Made by a program: the position numbers and the translations under genes
Shown: piece by piece, positions 27,700 to 47,170 of the stretch
How the letters are laid out: each line of letters starts with the position of its first letter
How positions within the stretch are numbered: position 1 is the stretch's first letter
Notes under the pieces: generated by a model
The model's input: only the letters and a program-made list of their open reading frames with translations
Database searches by the model: none
What the model was told of the DNA's origin: nothing
Assembly (NCBI RefSeq): GCF_035594125.1
Contig: NC_087191.1
Span: forward strand, 2,820,467-2,884,466
Length of the DNA stretch: 64,000 bases
Source of the DNA: Scylla paramamosain
Lineage: Eukaryota > Arthropoda > Malacostraca > Decapoda > Portunidae
Direction: 5' to 3'

Positions 27700-28993
27700 A
27701 CAAACTCATGGGACAGCGAAAAGAGAGAAAGAAAAATACATGATAAATGTAAAATCGGGTTCCCCCCCAAAAAAAAAAAAGAAAGATAAGAGTAATGTGT
27801 AGAGACAGGATGAACAGAAGTATGAGAGGTGGAGACTGAAGCATTGGAGAAGGAGAAGAAGAGGTGGTTGAGACCCAAGCCTTCTTCAATCTGTCAACAT
27901 GGACAACTGAAATATCAAGATTTGCATCATTTTTTTTTTTTTTTTTATTACCAGAAAGGCTTTCTGTAATGAGAAAAGGGCCTGAAAATTTAGGTTCTAA
28001 TTTAGACTGACGCAGAGGTGAGACCTTATTAAAGACAGTGTCACTAATACCAATGGACACAGGCGTGGCTGTACTGTGTTGCCGACACAGTACGCGCGTG
28101 AAGCCTGTAGTTCGAAACGTGCGGATATGACACTGAATGTAGTCATCAGCGGAATACATTGCCACACGTAGAGATACTAGTATGTCATAATGCAGACGTT
28201 TTTCTTCACCAAACACAATATAGTGAGGAGTCTATCCTGTAGACGAATTCACAGATTTATTAATGGAAGCAGTTACATGCGGAACCCTATCTTCCCATGA
28301 CTCATGGAATATACCTGCAACATGCCGAAGGATTTCCAAAATTTTTCTTTTAATCCTTTCCTCAAGTCCATTAAAAGCCGGATGGTGAGCAGTAATAAAG
28401 TAATGAGAAATTATGTTCTGCTGGCAAATGGTATTAAGTACCTCATTCTTAAACTGAAGGTGTAATGATTGGACAAACGAGGTGGGACACTAAAGCATGG
28501 GCCACAACTGTAGCAGATTTGTTGGGTAAGGAGACAAGAATTACAAAGCGACTGAAATGATCAACGCAGACTAGAACATAAAAAGATTCATGGTGACTGC
28601 GAGGTAATTGCAAAAGGTCCATAACAACAGTACCAAAAGGACCAGCAGGAATCGGATATTCAAGCACAGGAGTGGTGTGAGTTAACCTTTAGTTTGTGAA
28701 CAAGAAAGACATTGCGCTACATGATTTGTGATGTAAAGGTTCATCATAGGCCAGTAATAACGCTTACGAGCCATTGTTAAAAATTCGTCACGGCCTGGAT
28801 GACCAGTCTGGGGAGCGCCATGAATGAGCTGAAGCACAGATGAAACGAAAGAAATAGGAGTGACAAGTTGCGTCACTGTTTGCTCATAAACTGACACAGT
28901 AAGGCATAATATACCATCAACAAGGGAAAACTGAGATAAAGATATATGTAACTTTAGTAAAACAGACTCATCACCCGATTCTAAAGCATTTTT
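27700..28993 (-). pseudogene. Ty3/gypsy-type integrase remnant
   Basis: Order on the minus strand: the RNase H-integrase linker and the H2C2 zinc module (28682-28995: QLIHGAPQTGHPGRDEFL, RKRYYWPMM, CLSCSQTK), then the integrase core (AGPFGTVVMDLLQLPRSHHE with the first catalytic Asp, VDHFSRFVILVSLPNKSA). A deletion near 28455 removes the second Asp. The third acidic position is retained in NGLEERIKRKIL. A TAG interrupts SSTG-TPHYIVFGEE. The C-terminal GPY/F module (VFNKVSPLRQSKLEPKFSGP, VHVDRLKKAW) lies around 27930-28040. No LTRs or RT were found. Confidence 0.85.
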
Positions 28994-31934
28994 ATTTTTT
29001 TTGTTTTATCTTTTTTATTATTATTTATGTAGGAGGGACAATGGTCTACAGCAAGAAAAATCCAATAGAAAAAAAAAACACTGAGATGCCACTCCATTAA
29101 GAAACCAAAGCGGGAGTAAAAGATTCAAGGATAAGTGTCTTGAAACCTTCCTTTTGAAGGAATTCCATTCATGGGAAGGTGGAAATACAGAAGCAGCCAG
29201 GGAGTTCCAGAGTTTACCAGATAAAGGGATGAATGACTGAGAATAACTCTTCTATTAGAGAGGTAGACATAATCGGGGTGAGAGAAAGAAGAAAGTCTTG
29301 TGCAGCGAGACCGTGGGAGGAGGGGAGCCATGGAGTTAGCGGTAGAAGACAGCTAGAGATGCAACATTGCGGCGATGAGAGAGAGGCTGAAGATAGTCAG
29401 TCAGAGTGGAGTAGTTGATGAGACGAAAAGCTTTTTATTCCACCCTGTCTAGAAGAGCGGTATGAGTGGAGCCCACCCAGACATGTGAAGCATACTCCAT
29501 ACATGGACGGATAAGCCTGGGTGGATGAAAAAAAAACTGGAAGAAACGTCTCAGAACACCTAACTTCGTATAAGCTGTTTTAGCCAGAGATGAGATGTGA
29601 AGTTTCCAGTTCAGATTATAAGTAAAGGACAGACCGAGGATGTTCAGTGTAGAAGAGGGGGACATTTGACTGTTATTGAAGAAGAGGGGATAGTCTGGAA
29701 GGTTGTTTCGAGTTGAGAGATCCAGGAATTGAGTTTTTGAGGCATTCAACAATACCATGTTTGCTCTGCCCCAAACAGAAAATTTATAAAGATCAGAAGT
29801 CAAGCGTTCTGTGGCTTCCCTGCGTGATATGTTTATCTCCTGAAGGGTTGGACGTCTATGAAAAGACGTGGAAAAGTGCAGAGTGGTATCATCAGCGTAG
29901 CAGTGCATAGGAAAAGAAGTTTGGTTTAGAAGATCATTCATGAATAATAAGAAGAGAGTGGATGACAGGACAGAACCCTGAGGAACACCACTGTTAATAG
30001 ATTTAGGAGAAGAACAGTGACCGTCTACCACAGCAGCAATAGAACGGTCAGAGAAGAAACTTGAGATGAAGTTACAGAGAGAAGGATAGAAGCCGTAGGA
30101 GGGTAGTTTGAAAATCAAAGCTTTGTGCCAGACTCTATCAAAAGCTTTTGATATGTCTAAGGCAACAGCAAAAGTTTCACCAAAATCTCTAAAAGAGGAT
30201 GACCAAGACTCAGTAAGGAAAGCCAGATCACCAGTAGAGCGGTCTTGACGGAACCCATACTGACGATCAGATAGAAAGTTGTGAAGTGATAGATGTTTAA
30301 GAATCTTCCTATTGAGGATAGATTCAAAAACTTTAGATAGGTAGGAAGTTAAAATAATAGGACGGTAGTTTGAGGGATTAGAACGTCACCCTTTGAGGTT
30401 GAATATAGGCAAATTTCCAGCAAGAAGGAAAGGTAGAGGTTGACAGACAGAGCTGAAAGAGTTTGACCAGGCAGGGTGCAAGCACGGAGGCACAGTTTCG
30501 GAGTACAATAGGAGGAACCCCATCAGGTCCAAGGAAGAGTTTTTAGCAAAGGTTTGAGCGAAGAGTTCAGCTTTAGAAATAGATGTGATAGCAATGGTGC
30601 CATCTGGTTGAAATAAAGGAGGGAAAGAAAAAAAAAGCAAAGTTATTGGAGATATTTTTGGCTAGATGCCAGAAGTCACGAGAGGAGTTAGATCTTGAAA
30701 GGTTTTGACACTTTCTGTTAATGAAGGAGTTTTTGGCTGGGTGGAGAACAGACTTGGCAAGGTTCCGGGCAGAAATATAAAGTGCATGAGATTCTGGTGA
30801 TGGAATTCTCAAGTACCTCTTGTGGGCCACCTCTCTATCATGTATTGCACGAGAACAAGCTGTGTTAAACCAAGGTTTAGAATTAGAAGGTTTAGGACGA
30901 GAAAAAGAGTGAGGAATGTACGCCTCCATGCCAGACACTATCACCTCTATTATGCGCTCAGCACACAAAGACGGGTCTCTGACACGGAAGCAGTAGTCAT
31001 TCCAAGGAAAATCAGCAAAATACCTCCTCAGGTCCTCCCAAACGCCAGAGGCACCTTCGCTTAGGGGGATCCTGAGGAGGGATTGGAGCGATAGAACAAG
31101 ATACAGATATGAGATTGTGATCGGAGGAGCCCAACGGAGAAGAAAGGGTGACAGCATAAGCAGAAGGATTAGAGGTCAGGAAAAGGTCAAGAATGTTGGG
31201 CGAATCTCTAAGACGGTCAGGAATACGAGTAGGGTGTTGCACCAATTGCTCTAGGTCGTGGAGGATAGCAAAGCTGAAGGCTAGTTCACCAAGATGGTCA
31301 GTGAAGGGATAGGAAAGCCAAAGCAGGTGGTGAGCATTGAAGTCTCCAAGAATGGAGATCTCTGCAAAAGGGAAGAGGGTCAGAATGTGCTCCACTTTGG
31401 AAGTTAAGTTGCCAAGGAATTTCTCATAGTCAGAGGAGTTAGGTGAGAGGTATACAGCACAGATAAATTTAGTTTGAGACTGTCTCTGTAGTCGTAGGCA
31501 GATCGTGGAAAACTCGGAAGATTCAAGAGCGTGGGCACAAGAGCAGGTTAAATCATTGCGCACATAAATGCAGCATCCAGCTTTGGATCAAAAATGAGGA
31601 AAGAGAAAGTAGGAGGGAACAGAAAAGGGCCTACTGTCAGTTGCCTTAGCCACCTGAGTTTCAGTGAGGAAAAGAAGATGAGGTTTAGAAGAGGAGAGGT
31701 GGTGTTCTACAGATTGAAAATTAGATCTTAGATCGCGAATGTTGCAGAAGGTAATGAAGAAAGAGTTGAGGGGGGTGTCAAGACACTTAGGGTCGTCGAC
31801 AGAAAGGCAGTTCGACCTGGGAACATTTATGGTTCCCTCCCCAGATGGGGACTCCGAGGCTGGTGTAGGAGTCGCCATGATGATTTTAAAATTTTTGAGT
31901 GAAGGGTGTGCGTGTTATTAGGGGCTTGTAGTTT

Positions 31935-31940
<6 letters not shown>
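28994..31940 (-). mobile_element. Non-LTR retrotransposon family B, copy B-7
   Basis: A minus-strand copy from a T-rich tail at about 28994-29030 to the 5' leader, which is cut at 31940 by a (GT)n array. It has an internal deletion near 30530 (CCAAGGAAGAG) of roughly 145 nt compared with B-1. Confidence 0.9.
29125..31878 (-). pseudogene. Family B endonuclease/RT ORF in copy B-7, multiply broken
   Basis: [15 protein letters not shown] at 31878 opens 96 codons. The endonuclease core follows in 31012-31563 ([20 protein letters not shown]) and the connector in 30573-31157. The RT palm is in 29435-30118 ([16 protein letters not shown], catalytic [10 protein letters not shown]). The GPDG region is partly lost with the internal deletion. 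At least four frame changes or stops. The sequence is otherwise close to B-1. Confidence 0.86.
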
Positions 31941-31977
<37 letters not shown>

Positions 31978-31992
31978 CTAATAATAATAATG

Positions 31993-32050
<58 letters not shown>

Positions 32051-32086
32051 TTTATTATTGTTATTGTTATTATTATTATTATCATA

Positions 32087-32145
<59 letters not shown>

Positions 32146-32207
32146 CAGTTCTTTGTTATTATTACCACTTTTCTTTATTTTTATTAATATTTTCATTAAT
32201 ATTATTA

Positions 32208-32304
<97 letters not shown>

Positions 32305-32387
32305 CCACTTGCATTTTTCTACACTCCCCACTTCCCATCGCTTCCCATTCCCTTCCTTCTTCCTCCATTGGTGAACTGATCTTCCTC

Positions 32388-32470
<83 letters not shown>
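31935..32470. repeat. Microsatellite cluster: (GT)n, (AAT)n/(ATT)n, (CT)n ... (AG)n
   Basis: (GT)n at 31935-31976, (AAT)n to 32049, (ATT)n 32070-32146, (CT)n 32209-32301, a 90-bp spacer, then (AG)n 32391-32467. Both the AAT/ATT and CT/AG pairs are inverted relative to each other and can fold into long hairpins. Confidence 0.95.
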
Positions 32471-32473
<3 letters not shown>

Positions 32474-32744
32474 ACCTGAGGCTTAACATCCCTTTACTGT
32501 CAAAATAGTTCGTTATTTGCAACTTATTTCACGCGCTTTCTTTACCATGTTAGAGTTTTCCTGATAGTGCATAAATTGTAAAATTGTATTAGAGGGTAAT
32601 AATGTTTAATCTAGTATAAAACTAAGTATCAGTTGTTAAAATAAAAATAGGGAGTTGACGTAAGCGGCTTCGCAAGGCTTTTGTTATTTTGACATGGCAA
32701 GCTGAGGAACAAAGTTCACGTCTTGTTCCGAACACACCCTCAGT

Positions 32745-33096
32745 AGTCGCCCAGTAGTCGTCAATGAGCCGCTACCAGACCAACAGTCCTATTAAGACGC
32801 ATTCTCGCCACTCTACCTGTTGCCTGTAGTTAAATTCACTAAGCTGAAAAGAATTTACAATCCCGCATCAGTTGGATACCGCAAGGAAGCTACCTTAGCT
32901 ACGAAACACGGCTAGTCCAGTTGGTTTGTAAACTCAGAAATTATAACTCACCCATAGCAGCCACCATCATTCCCGGCCATATAAAACACAACTAAGTTAT
33001 CAGTTATTTTTATTTATATTTAGCGATGCTTTCTGCGTTAATGTGTTAGCTGGCAGATAATTGGGTGAGTAAAACAGTCAAATTGTTCCCACAACA
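32745..33096 (+). repeat. Interspersed repeat R1, copy 2
   Basis: Inverted homologue of 7033-7375. It ends GTTCCCACAAC followed by (AAT)n, which defines the tail end of R1. The surrounding 32471-32744 shows no other feature. Confidence 0.7.
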
Positions 33097-33412
<316 letters not shown>

Positions 33413-33599
33413 TAGTTTTCTTTTCTTTCCTTTTGAAATTCCTTGCCACTCTTACATTAAAGAAAGAAAAAATAAATAAGTAGAGTATAAAGGTAGAGAA
33501 AATTTGCACGTACTTTATACTGTTACATTGCTCGTCAGGGGTGTAAAGAGGTGTGTTATGAAGGTAGGTCGAGTGGTCAGTTGTGGGGCGTGGTTATCT

Positions 33600-33781
33600 T
33601 CGGAACGGACTCAGCAGTCAGATTATTAGGGTTGAATCATTAGGGAGTTTTAAAAGAAAATTAGGCAGATTTATGGATGGGAATGATAGGTGGATATAGG
33701 TAGTTGTGTTTCATACAGGGACTGCCACGTGTAGGCCTGATGGCGTCTTACAGTTTCCCTTACGTTCTTATGTTCTTATGA
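33600..33781 (+). mobile_element. CR1-like LINE family A 3' end (copy A-5)
   Basis: Contains GGGAGTTTTAAAAGAAAATTAG, ATGGATGGGAATGATAGGTGG, the hairpin GCCTGATGGC and the tail CTTACGTTCTTATGTTCTTATG. It is a strongly 5'-truncated insertion, typical of LINE retrotransposition. The tail defines the 8-bp terminal repeat TTCTTATG. Confidence 0.85.
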
Positions 33782-33899
33782 TTTTGAGGTCTGCCCAAAG
33801 CTGGCTATTTTTCAACCCATCACATAAAATTTTTCATATTTTTATGATATTATATCTCGCTCACCTTTTATAAATATGGTTATTTTAAACTCTGTAAAG

Positions 33900-34180
33900 G
33901 CGTCGCTCTAAAAATTTGTCTGCGTCACCACCGATTCAGCTAATAAAGTTAGCACCAAGAGGATGCAGTTGTTGTAATAAATCATTACCTGTCGCCTGGT
34001 CTCGCACAGCCATGATTTGTGACGCCATGACGTGACACGCGACGCCCCGAGCAGGACCCATAGTCTGAAACGCTTTGCTTTTTCACCGCAACTATTTTCA
34101 AAGGCCACAGAGATGAGTAGAAGGATTCTCAAGAGTGTTTCTTTTGTTAAACATACAGAATTCTTGTTAAACTGTTAACA
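33900..34180 (-). other. Possible first exon or unassigned sequence
   Basis: On the minus strand a locally GC-rich stretch reads ATG GCG TCA CAA ATC ATG GCT GTG (MASQIMAV) and ends AGACCAGGCGACAG followed by GTAATG, a donor-like site, at about 33988. No downstream exon could be linked, so this is weak. Confidence 0.18.
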
Positions 34181-34181
34181 C

Positions 34182-34337
<156 letters not shown>

Positions 34338-34773
34338 ACGTAAAACCCGTATCAATTAAAGTAAATGCTTCTGAAATTAGTCGAGGTGCGACAGAGAAGT
34401 GTTTTATACTATGGTGGTATTTTATTTTTTTCAAAGTCACGCAGCCGAGCAGTTATGACGCAACGAGCCGAGGTGTGACCACTGCATGAGTTGTGACTGC
34501 CACAGGTGTGCTAGTCATCTGGTCAAATCTATTCAGTATTTGAAAAAAAAAATGTCCTTACACGAATTAATCATGAAATTGACCTTGAAAACTCCAATAA
34601 GTTCCATTGCATTATTTCAAACTATAGAAACAGTTAAGAAAATACACTCCATCCCCACACCTTCTTGACCATTCACTATATGTGTGTACGTGTAGGTAAC
34701 AGACACTGCGAAGAATCATTATAACCGTGAATAAATTCTGTCTCTTCAGGAAAGCCTCACATCAAATTAAATT

Positions 34774-34920
<147 letters not shown>

Positions 34921-35428
34921 GTTTATTGGTTTTTCCATTGTGCTCTCTCTTTCTCCTGTGTGTTACACAATTAGCCACGGCTATACAAGCAGGTTTAAGC
35001 ACATACATCTAAATTTACGGTCTTTTGCCTGTGTTTTGTATTTTTTATACAACACATTTTTTTTGTCGTTTATCAATTCAATTTTGTAGTTGCCGTATGT
35101 CTATTTTGCCTGTCTGATCCGTGTGCTGTGTATGTGTTCTGGTGTTTCCCGAGCCTGTGCCTTTGTCAACCCCTGGTTACCCATGACTTCTCTATGACAG
35201 TCAATACCTTACACCAGCCCCTAGCTATGTCTGTTATTGCTGAAGTTGATGCAACATTCCTGTTTTTGCCCCATCTGCATACTATTCCTGCTGCCACCCC
35301 GTGCATATACCTTATTTAGTTGGGTTATGAGTTTTGCTTATTTATTGAGGCTGAGAGAGCCTAACATTTTTTTTTACCATTTTTATTTATTTATTTATTT
35401 ATTAATTTATTTTTTGTACTTATGTACA

Positions 35429-35549
<121 letters not shown>

Positions 35550-35980
35550 ATTTGTAAATATTTATCATCAGTTCATTTTGTACAGCAAACAAGTATTTGC
35601 TTACTTTTTATTATATTTTGCTAGCACTTGCTTAGATTTTCTAGTTACTTTCTTACATTTGACTATAAGGCACATTATTGTTCTGCTTATATTATTATTG
35701 CTATATACGAGTACATTAAATTTTAACTGTTGCTGATATATTATATAATTTATATTTTGTGTATTTGTGTCTATTTTTTTGCGTACATTTATATGTCTTA
35801 TGTGTATTTTTTTTTTTTTTTTGGGGGGGAAGGGGTAAATTGTTTTGAGAAATAGCAATTCTACAGTGTCTAATAATCATAGCACTGCTTCTGCTGTACC
35901 TACTGCTACTGCTTCTGCTGTTGCCACTACGGCTCCTCGTCCCTCCGCTATTAAACTCGTACACCAGGACCTTTCCATTA

Positions 35981-36770
<790 letters not shown>

Positions 36771-36829
36771 TTATCTTTCATGTTTACATGTATGATTGCA
36801 AATGAGAAGGCATCAGGGGTATCGTAGGT

Positions 36830-37075
36830 ATCAGTGCTCGCTGTCAGTCTCAATGTCGCTGTAACTGTTTCTCTTGATTTGGGGGCAACTTTGGTTCTTC
36901 TGAATTATAGGGATCATTAATTCCCTATTGGACGCATCCTTAGTTTTCTTGAATGGGAGGGATATTTTTTCTTCTCTTGAGTCATAGATATTATTGGTTC
37001 TCTTTAATGGGATCAGTGGTTCTCCTCGGTTACAGGGTTCACTGTTTCTCTTCAATTAGAAATGTCACTCTCCCT
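36830..37075 (-). repeat. Degenerate ~27-bp tandem repeat downstream of the acidic-protein gene
   Basis: On the minus strand, words of the type CAAGAGAAACAGT recur about every 25-29 nt (TTGAAGAGAAACAGTG, AAAGAGAACCAAT, CAAGAGAAGAAA, CAAGAAAACTAA, CAGAAGAACCAA, CAAGAGAAACAGTTAC). It lies just after the stop region of the gene at 37.1-43.2 kb, so it is probably its 3' UTR, or a decayed extension of its coding repeats: one frame (36831-37055) stays open for about 74 codons without an ATG. Confidence 0.45.
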
Positions 37076-37207
37076 CTTACTTATTCTCGTCACTTATCAT
37101 CATCTTCAGGTTCAGACTCATTAGATTTAAAATCATCTTCCTCAGAATCATTGTCCACATTTGAATCTGGGTCGGCTCTCGTCATGCATGAGTCATCATA
37201 ACCATCA

Positions 37208-43193
<5,986 letters not shown>

Positions 43194-43198
<5 letters not shown>

Positions 43199-43232
43199 TC
43201 CGCAGATGTTGGTGAGCACGCTGCAAGCGAAT
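43194..43232 (-). CDS. Exon 1 of the Ser/Asp-rich protein gene (34-nt 5' UTR and ATGAG)
   Basis: From the predicted start A at 43232 the leader runs 34 nt to ATG at 43198-43196. The coding part is only ATG AG, followed by GTGAGTCTGAGG. Splitting the second codon after two bases in a tiny first exon is common for arthropod secreted and cuticle proteins. The AG plus G of exon 2 gives Arg, making M-R-F-L-V. Confidence 0.62.
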
Positions 43233-43266
43233 GAAGTGACATTTTCCTAGGGTGTTAATTATATAC
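43227..43266 (-). promoter_or_regulatory. TATA box and initiator of the Ser/Asp-rich protein gene
   Basis: On the minus strand TATATAATTAA (43265-43255) precedes TCATTC (43234-43229), which matches the arthropod Inr consensus TCAKTY. The T of TATAATTA at 43263 is 31 bp upstream of the Inr A at 43232, the canonical core-promoter spacing. A (GT)n run lies directly upstream. Confidence 0.55.
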
Positions 43267-43268
43267 TA

Positions 43269-43270
<2 letters not shown>

Positions 43271-43302
<32 letters not shown>

Positions 43303-43342
43303 AAGCTATCGCAACATGTGCAATAGTCCAGTTTGTTATTAT

Positions 43343-43380
<38 letters not shown>
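43271..43380. repeat. (GT)n ... (CA)n inverted pair
   Basis: A (GT)n run (43271-43299) and a (CA)n run (43345-43378) face each other across 45 bp, just upstream of the predicted promoter. 43381-44029 is AT-rich with no supported gene. Confidence 0.92.
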
Positions 43381-43383
<3 letters not shown>

Positions 43384-44029
43384 ACGTAATTTTTCACCAA
43401 GCAGCAAGCAGCTTGTAACCTTGAACAAGAGGGTTAGGGGTGTATGACGTATGAAGGGCCTTGCAGCAACACTGAGATCACACTGCTGGAAGTCTCAACC
43501 TTCATTCAGGGAGTCCTGCTGTGTTGTTGGTGATCGCAGGATTAGCAAGTGATCCTCTAGACACATACACAGATAGATAGATAGATATTTTAGCGATGTG
43601 AAATTAATGTTATATGTATAAATTCATACCTACAACACATACTGATAGTGACAGAGAAAAGAAAAAAAAATATAAAAAAAAAATAGTAAAAGAAACGTTT
43701 CAAAACGTCAGCCTCCATTAGAACTTATCAAAACAATAGAAAAAAAAATGTAACTAAATGACATATTTTACAACTAAAACCTAGTAAAATCAAGAATTAA
43801 AACCAAAAATACATAAAAGTCCCCTTCCACTAACTTTATGTACAACCTAAAACAAGTACATAAAATAAAAAATAAAAAAAAACTCAATAAAACCAAGTAT
43901 GAAAACACGCTATTAAATTGGACTTATACAAACACACCATCTACCGTTAGAAGAGCGACAAAATTTTGTATAGGACCTCACAGCAACTATGCACATCAAA
44001 TGACATCACCTGGTTTAAAAAGGTAAATC

Positions 44030-44830
44030 CATACAGGTCACAGAAGTATTACCAGCGAGGATATTACTCCAGTAGGTACCACTCCTCTGCATAGCACCGC
44101 ACCCACATAGCAGCTCCTCTAAGAATATCCCTCCAATCTCCCACTGTTCCACCGTCCGTCTTCACTGCCAAATGTGGCTATTGACGCGGAGCCGCATGAA
44201 TGCGATGCGGTGAAGCTCATTCTTATCCTCCTGATGTGTACATGCCACGAGTACTGAGATCTGAGTTTAACAAAACATATGTTATTAATCAGGACGAGAC
44301 AAAAGATTGCAGCGTGTTGGTAGTGGTGATGCTCAAGCCTAAGAGCTGCTTCAGATCCCCAGTTATATAGCTTGGTACTGACTTAAGGTCACTCCCAAGC
44401 CAGGACTCACATCTATACAGTATGGACGGCAATAGTGCCTTGTCATTCACACTTCGCTTAATGTAAAAAGGAATGTTTTTAACATAGGATATAAAATTGA
44501 GGAGATGGCACATCTTTTTGGCTTTATGTAATCTAACATCACCAGACATAGGTTTCTAATCCGTAATTACACTACCCAATTACTCGTAAGTGTACTTTGC
44601 ACACCGACCATTTTTAATATTTTCCACTTGCATGTCGGCCTTATCTTCTTGGGATCCATTAATTACAAAAGCCTTCGTCTTCTTTTCATTAATCCGTATG
44701 CTATACTCCACAAAAGCGCATTACAAATTCATCTTTCTTTAACATTCTGCAACGTGTCGCAACAAACAGCACTGCGTCGTCCCTCAGCACTAGAATGTGC
44801 AGCCACAATAAGAAACCGTCATGCTTACAT
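44030..44830 (-). pseudogene. Non-LTR reverse transcriptase remnant (family G)
   Basis: On the minus strand: DDAVLFVATRCRMLKK (the catalytic ADD box, here LRDD), RINEKKTKAFVINGSQ, ADMQVENIKN and LGSVITD with stops, then an 86-codon stretch (44289-44549) HKAKKMCHLLNFISYV, SVNDKALLPSILYRCESWLG and LKQLLGLSITTTNTL. The thumb motif ALLPSILYxCESWL separates it from families A, B, C and F. The downstream part to 44030 is decayed. It is truncated at its 5' end by the (CA)n array. Confidence 0.7.
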
Positions 44831-44837
44831 CCATCTT

Positions 44838-44838
<1 letters not shown>

Positions 44839-44894
<56 letters not shown>

Positions 44895-44897
44895 TAA

Positions 44898-44981
<84 letters not shown>
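44839..44981. repeat. (CA)n then (GA)n microsatellites
   Basis: (CA)n 44839-44891, a 12-bp gap, (GA)n 44903-44980, directly joined to the family A tail of A-6. Confidence 0.96.
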
Positions 44982-44982
<1 letters not shown>

Positions 44983-45297
44983 ATAAGAACATAAGAAATA
45001 AAGGAAGCTGCACGTGGCTTACACGAAGGCTTACACGTGGCAGTCCCTGTAAGAAATATACCTATTTCCACCTATCATCCCCATCCATAAACCCGTGTAA
45101 TCTTCTCTTAAAGCTCCCTAATGTCCTAACACTTACAATATGATTACCGAGTCCATTCCACTCATCTACCACTCTATTTGAGAACCAATTTCTTCCTATC
45201 TCTTTCTTAAACCTGAATTTTTCAAGCTTGAACCCGTTATATCTTGTTCTATCCTGGTTGCTGATCCTAAAAATTTTGCTTCAATCCCCCTTGTCTA
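44982..45297 (-). mobile_element. CR1-like LINE family A 3' end (copy A-6)
   Basis: On the minus strand it ends TTATTTCTTATGTTCTTATGT. Upstream lies the end of ORF2 (GFKLEKFRFKKEIGRN, ERVVDEWNGLGN, and the FKRRLHGFMDGDDRW-like end). It has a duplicated GCTTACACG stretch near 45020. 5'-truncated. Confidence 0.85.
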
Positions 45298-45576
45298 CCT
45301 TTAATTCTTAATTGCTTTTATGAATTAAAGGTAGCCAGAAAGGCAAAGATGGACTTCTGCTACTACTATAACTTCCATCACCATCACTATCATCAGTATT
45401 ATCACTGTGTATAGGAGTAAACACTGACAAAGTTAATGTATTTCTCTCTAAACTTATATCAGACTGCACATTGGACTGCATCACAAAGGAAGGCGTATAT
45501 GGAGCAAGTAATGAAGATCACCAGATGAACGTGTATGAAGAGCGTATAGGTTTATGATACACGCTGTGTGTGGGCG

Positions 45577-45611
<35 letters not shown>

Positions 45612-45671
45612 TTACATAGTTGTAATTTATAGGGTCTGAGCTATGCTCGTGTGGTCCCGTCTCCATATCTA

Positions 45672-45706
<35 letters not shown>

Positions 45707-45865
45707 ACTTATTTGTCTTTACTTATTTGCGTATGCTTTTTAGAGTGTTGAGTCAAGCTTGTTATATTTTTTTTTTTTTATCTTTCTTTCTTTCTTTATT
45801 TATTTATTTATTCTTATAAAACCAAATCAAGTTTTCCTTCAATCTATATACATTCCTTATACGAG

Positions 45866-45935
<70 letters not shown>

Positions 45936-45986
45936 GCCAGCGCTCTGATTTTCCGCTTTCATTAATGTATTACTGCTCTATCCCCC

Positions 45987-46025
<39 letters not shown>
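45298..46025. other. Spacer with (GT)n, (CA)n and (CT)n runs
   Basis: (GT)n at 45580-45610 and 45675-45703, (CA)n 45869-45931, (CT)n 45990-46025. No supported gene. Confidence 0.8.
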
Positions 46026-46029
<4 letters not shown>

Positions 46030-47170
46030 GATGAACTTGTTAAGTTTTTACAGTAAAATGTACGAAGCAGTAAATAATGGTGATAATTATGAAATCTTGT
46101 ATCTGGACTTTAGTAAAGCATTTGACAAGGTACCCCTTCAAAGGCTCCTGAGAAAGGTTAGGGCACACGAAATATATAGGAAAGTGTTAGGCTGGATAAG
46201 GTCATGGCTAAGCAACATGCGACAAATGGTTGTAATAAACGGCTCTAAATCCGAGTGGGGTCACGTAATTAGTGTGGTGCCACAGGGATCAGTATTAGGG
46301 CCATTGTTGTTTTTTTTTAATATATATCAATAAACTGCATAGTGGAATTAGTAGTGATGTTAGTAAATTTGTGGATGAAACAAAGATAGGTAGATTAATT
46401 AGGTCAGAATAGGATGCAATCGCCTAGCAGGCAGATTTAGATAGTATGAATGAATGGACGGACAGATGGCAAATGCAGTTTAATATCAACAAATGCAAAG
46501 TACTTAGCGTAGGTAGAGGAAACCCACACAGTAAGTACACATTAAACAGCGAAACACTGGTAGGTACAGGGTACGAGAAAGATTTAGGAATTATAGTTAC
46601 CTCTGAACTCTAGGAAAATAATGAATAGAGGCCAGAAGCAGGGCAAATAGGGTATTAGGATTATTTTTCAGGAGTGTTAAAAGTAGAAGGCCCGAAGTAA
46701 TAAAGTTATATTTGGCGCTGGTCAGACCTCATCTACATTACGCTGTGCAGTTCTGGTCATCATATTACAAGAAGGATATAGTTCTATTAGAATCAGTACA
46801 AAGAAGAATGACTAAAGGAATACAGGGAATGAAAAGTATTCCTTACGAGGTGACATTGAAGCTGTTATATCTACATTTTTTTTTTTTTTTGAGAAACAGT
46901 TTAAGAGGGGACCTGATAGAAGTCTTTAAGCGGTATAAGGGTTATGATAAGGGGAACGTAAGTAAAATTCTTAGGATCAGCACCCAGGATAGAACAAGAA
47001 ATAACCGGTTCAAGCTTGAAAAAAATTGAGGTTTAAAAAAGAAATATGAAGAAATTGGTTCTCAAATAGAGTGGTAGATAAATGGAACGGAGTCAGTAAT
47101 CAAGTTGTTAGTGCTAAGACATTAAGGAGCTTTAAGAGAAAATTAGAAGGATTTATGGATGGGGATGATA
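46026..47170 (+). pseudogene. Family A RT C-terminal half, broken
   Basis: Motifs in order: YLDFSKAFDKVPLQRLLRK, SVVPQGSVLGPLLF (G to V at the start), KFVDETKIGR (catalytic FADD changed to FVDE), WTDRWQMQFNINKCKVLSVG, YEKDLGIIVT, then after a deletion near 46610 LVRPHLHYAVQFWSSYYKKD and RRMTKGIQGMKSIPYEVTLK. A T-run at 46869 shifts the frame. The altered YADD box alone would inactivate it. Confidence 0.84.
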
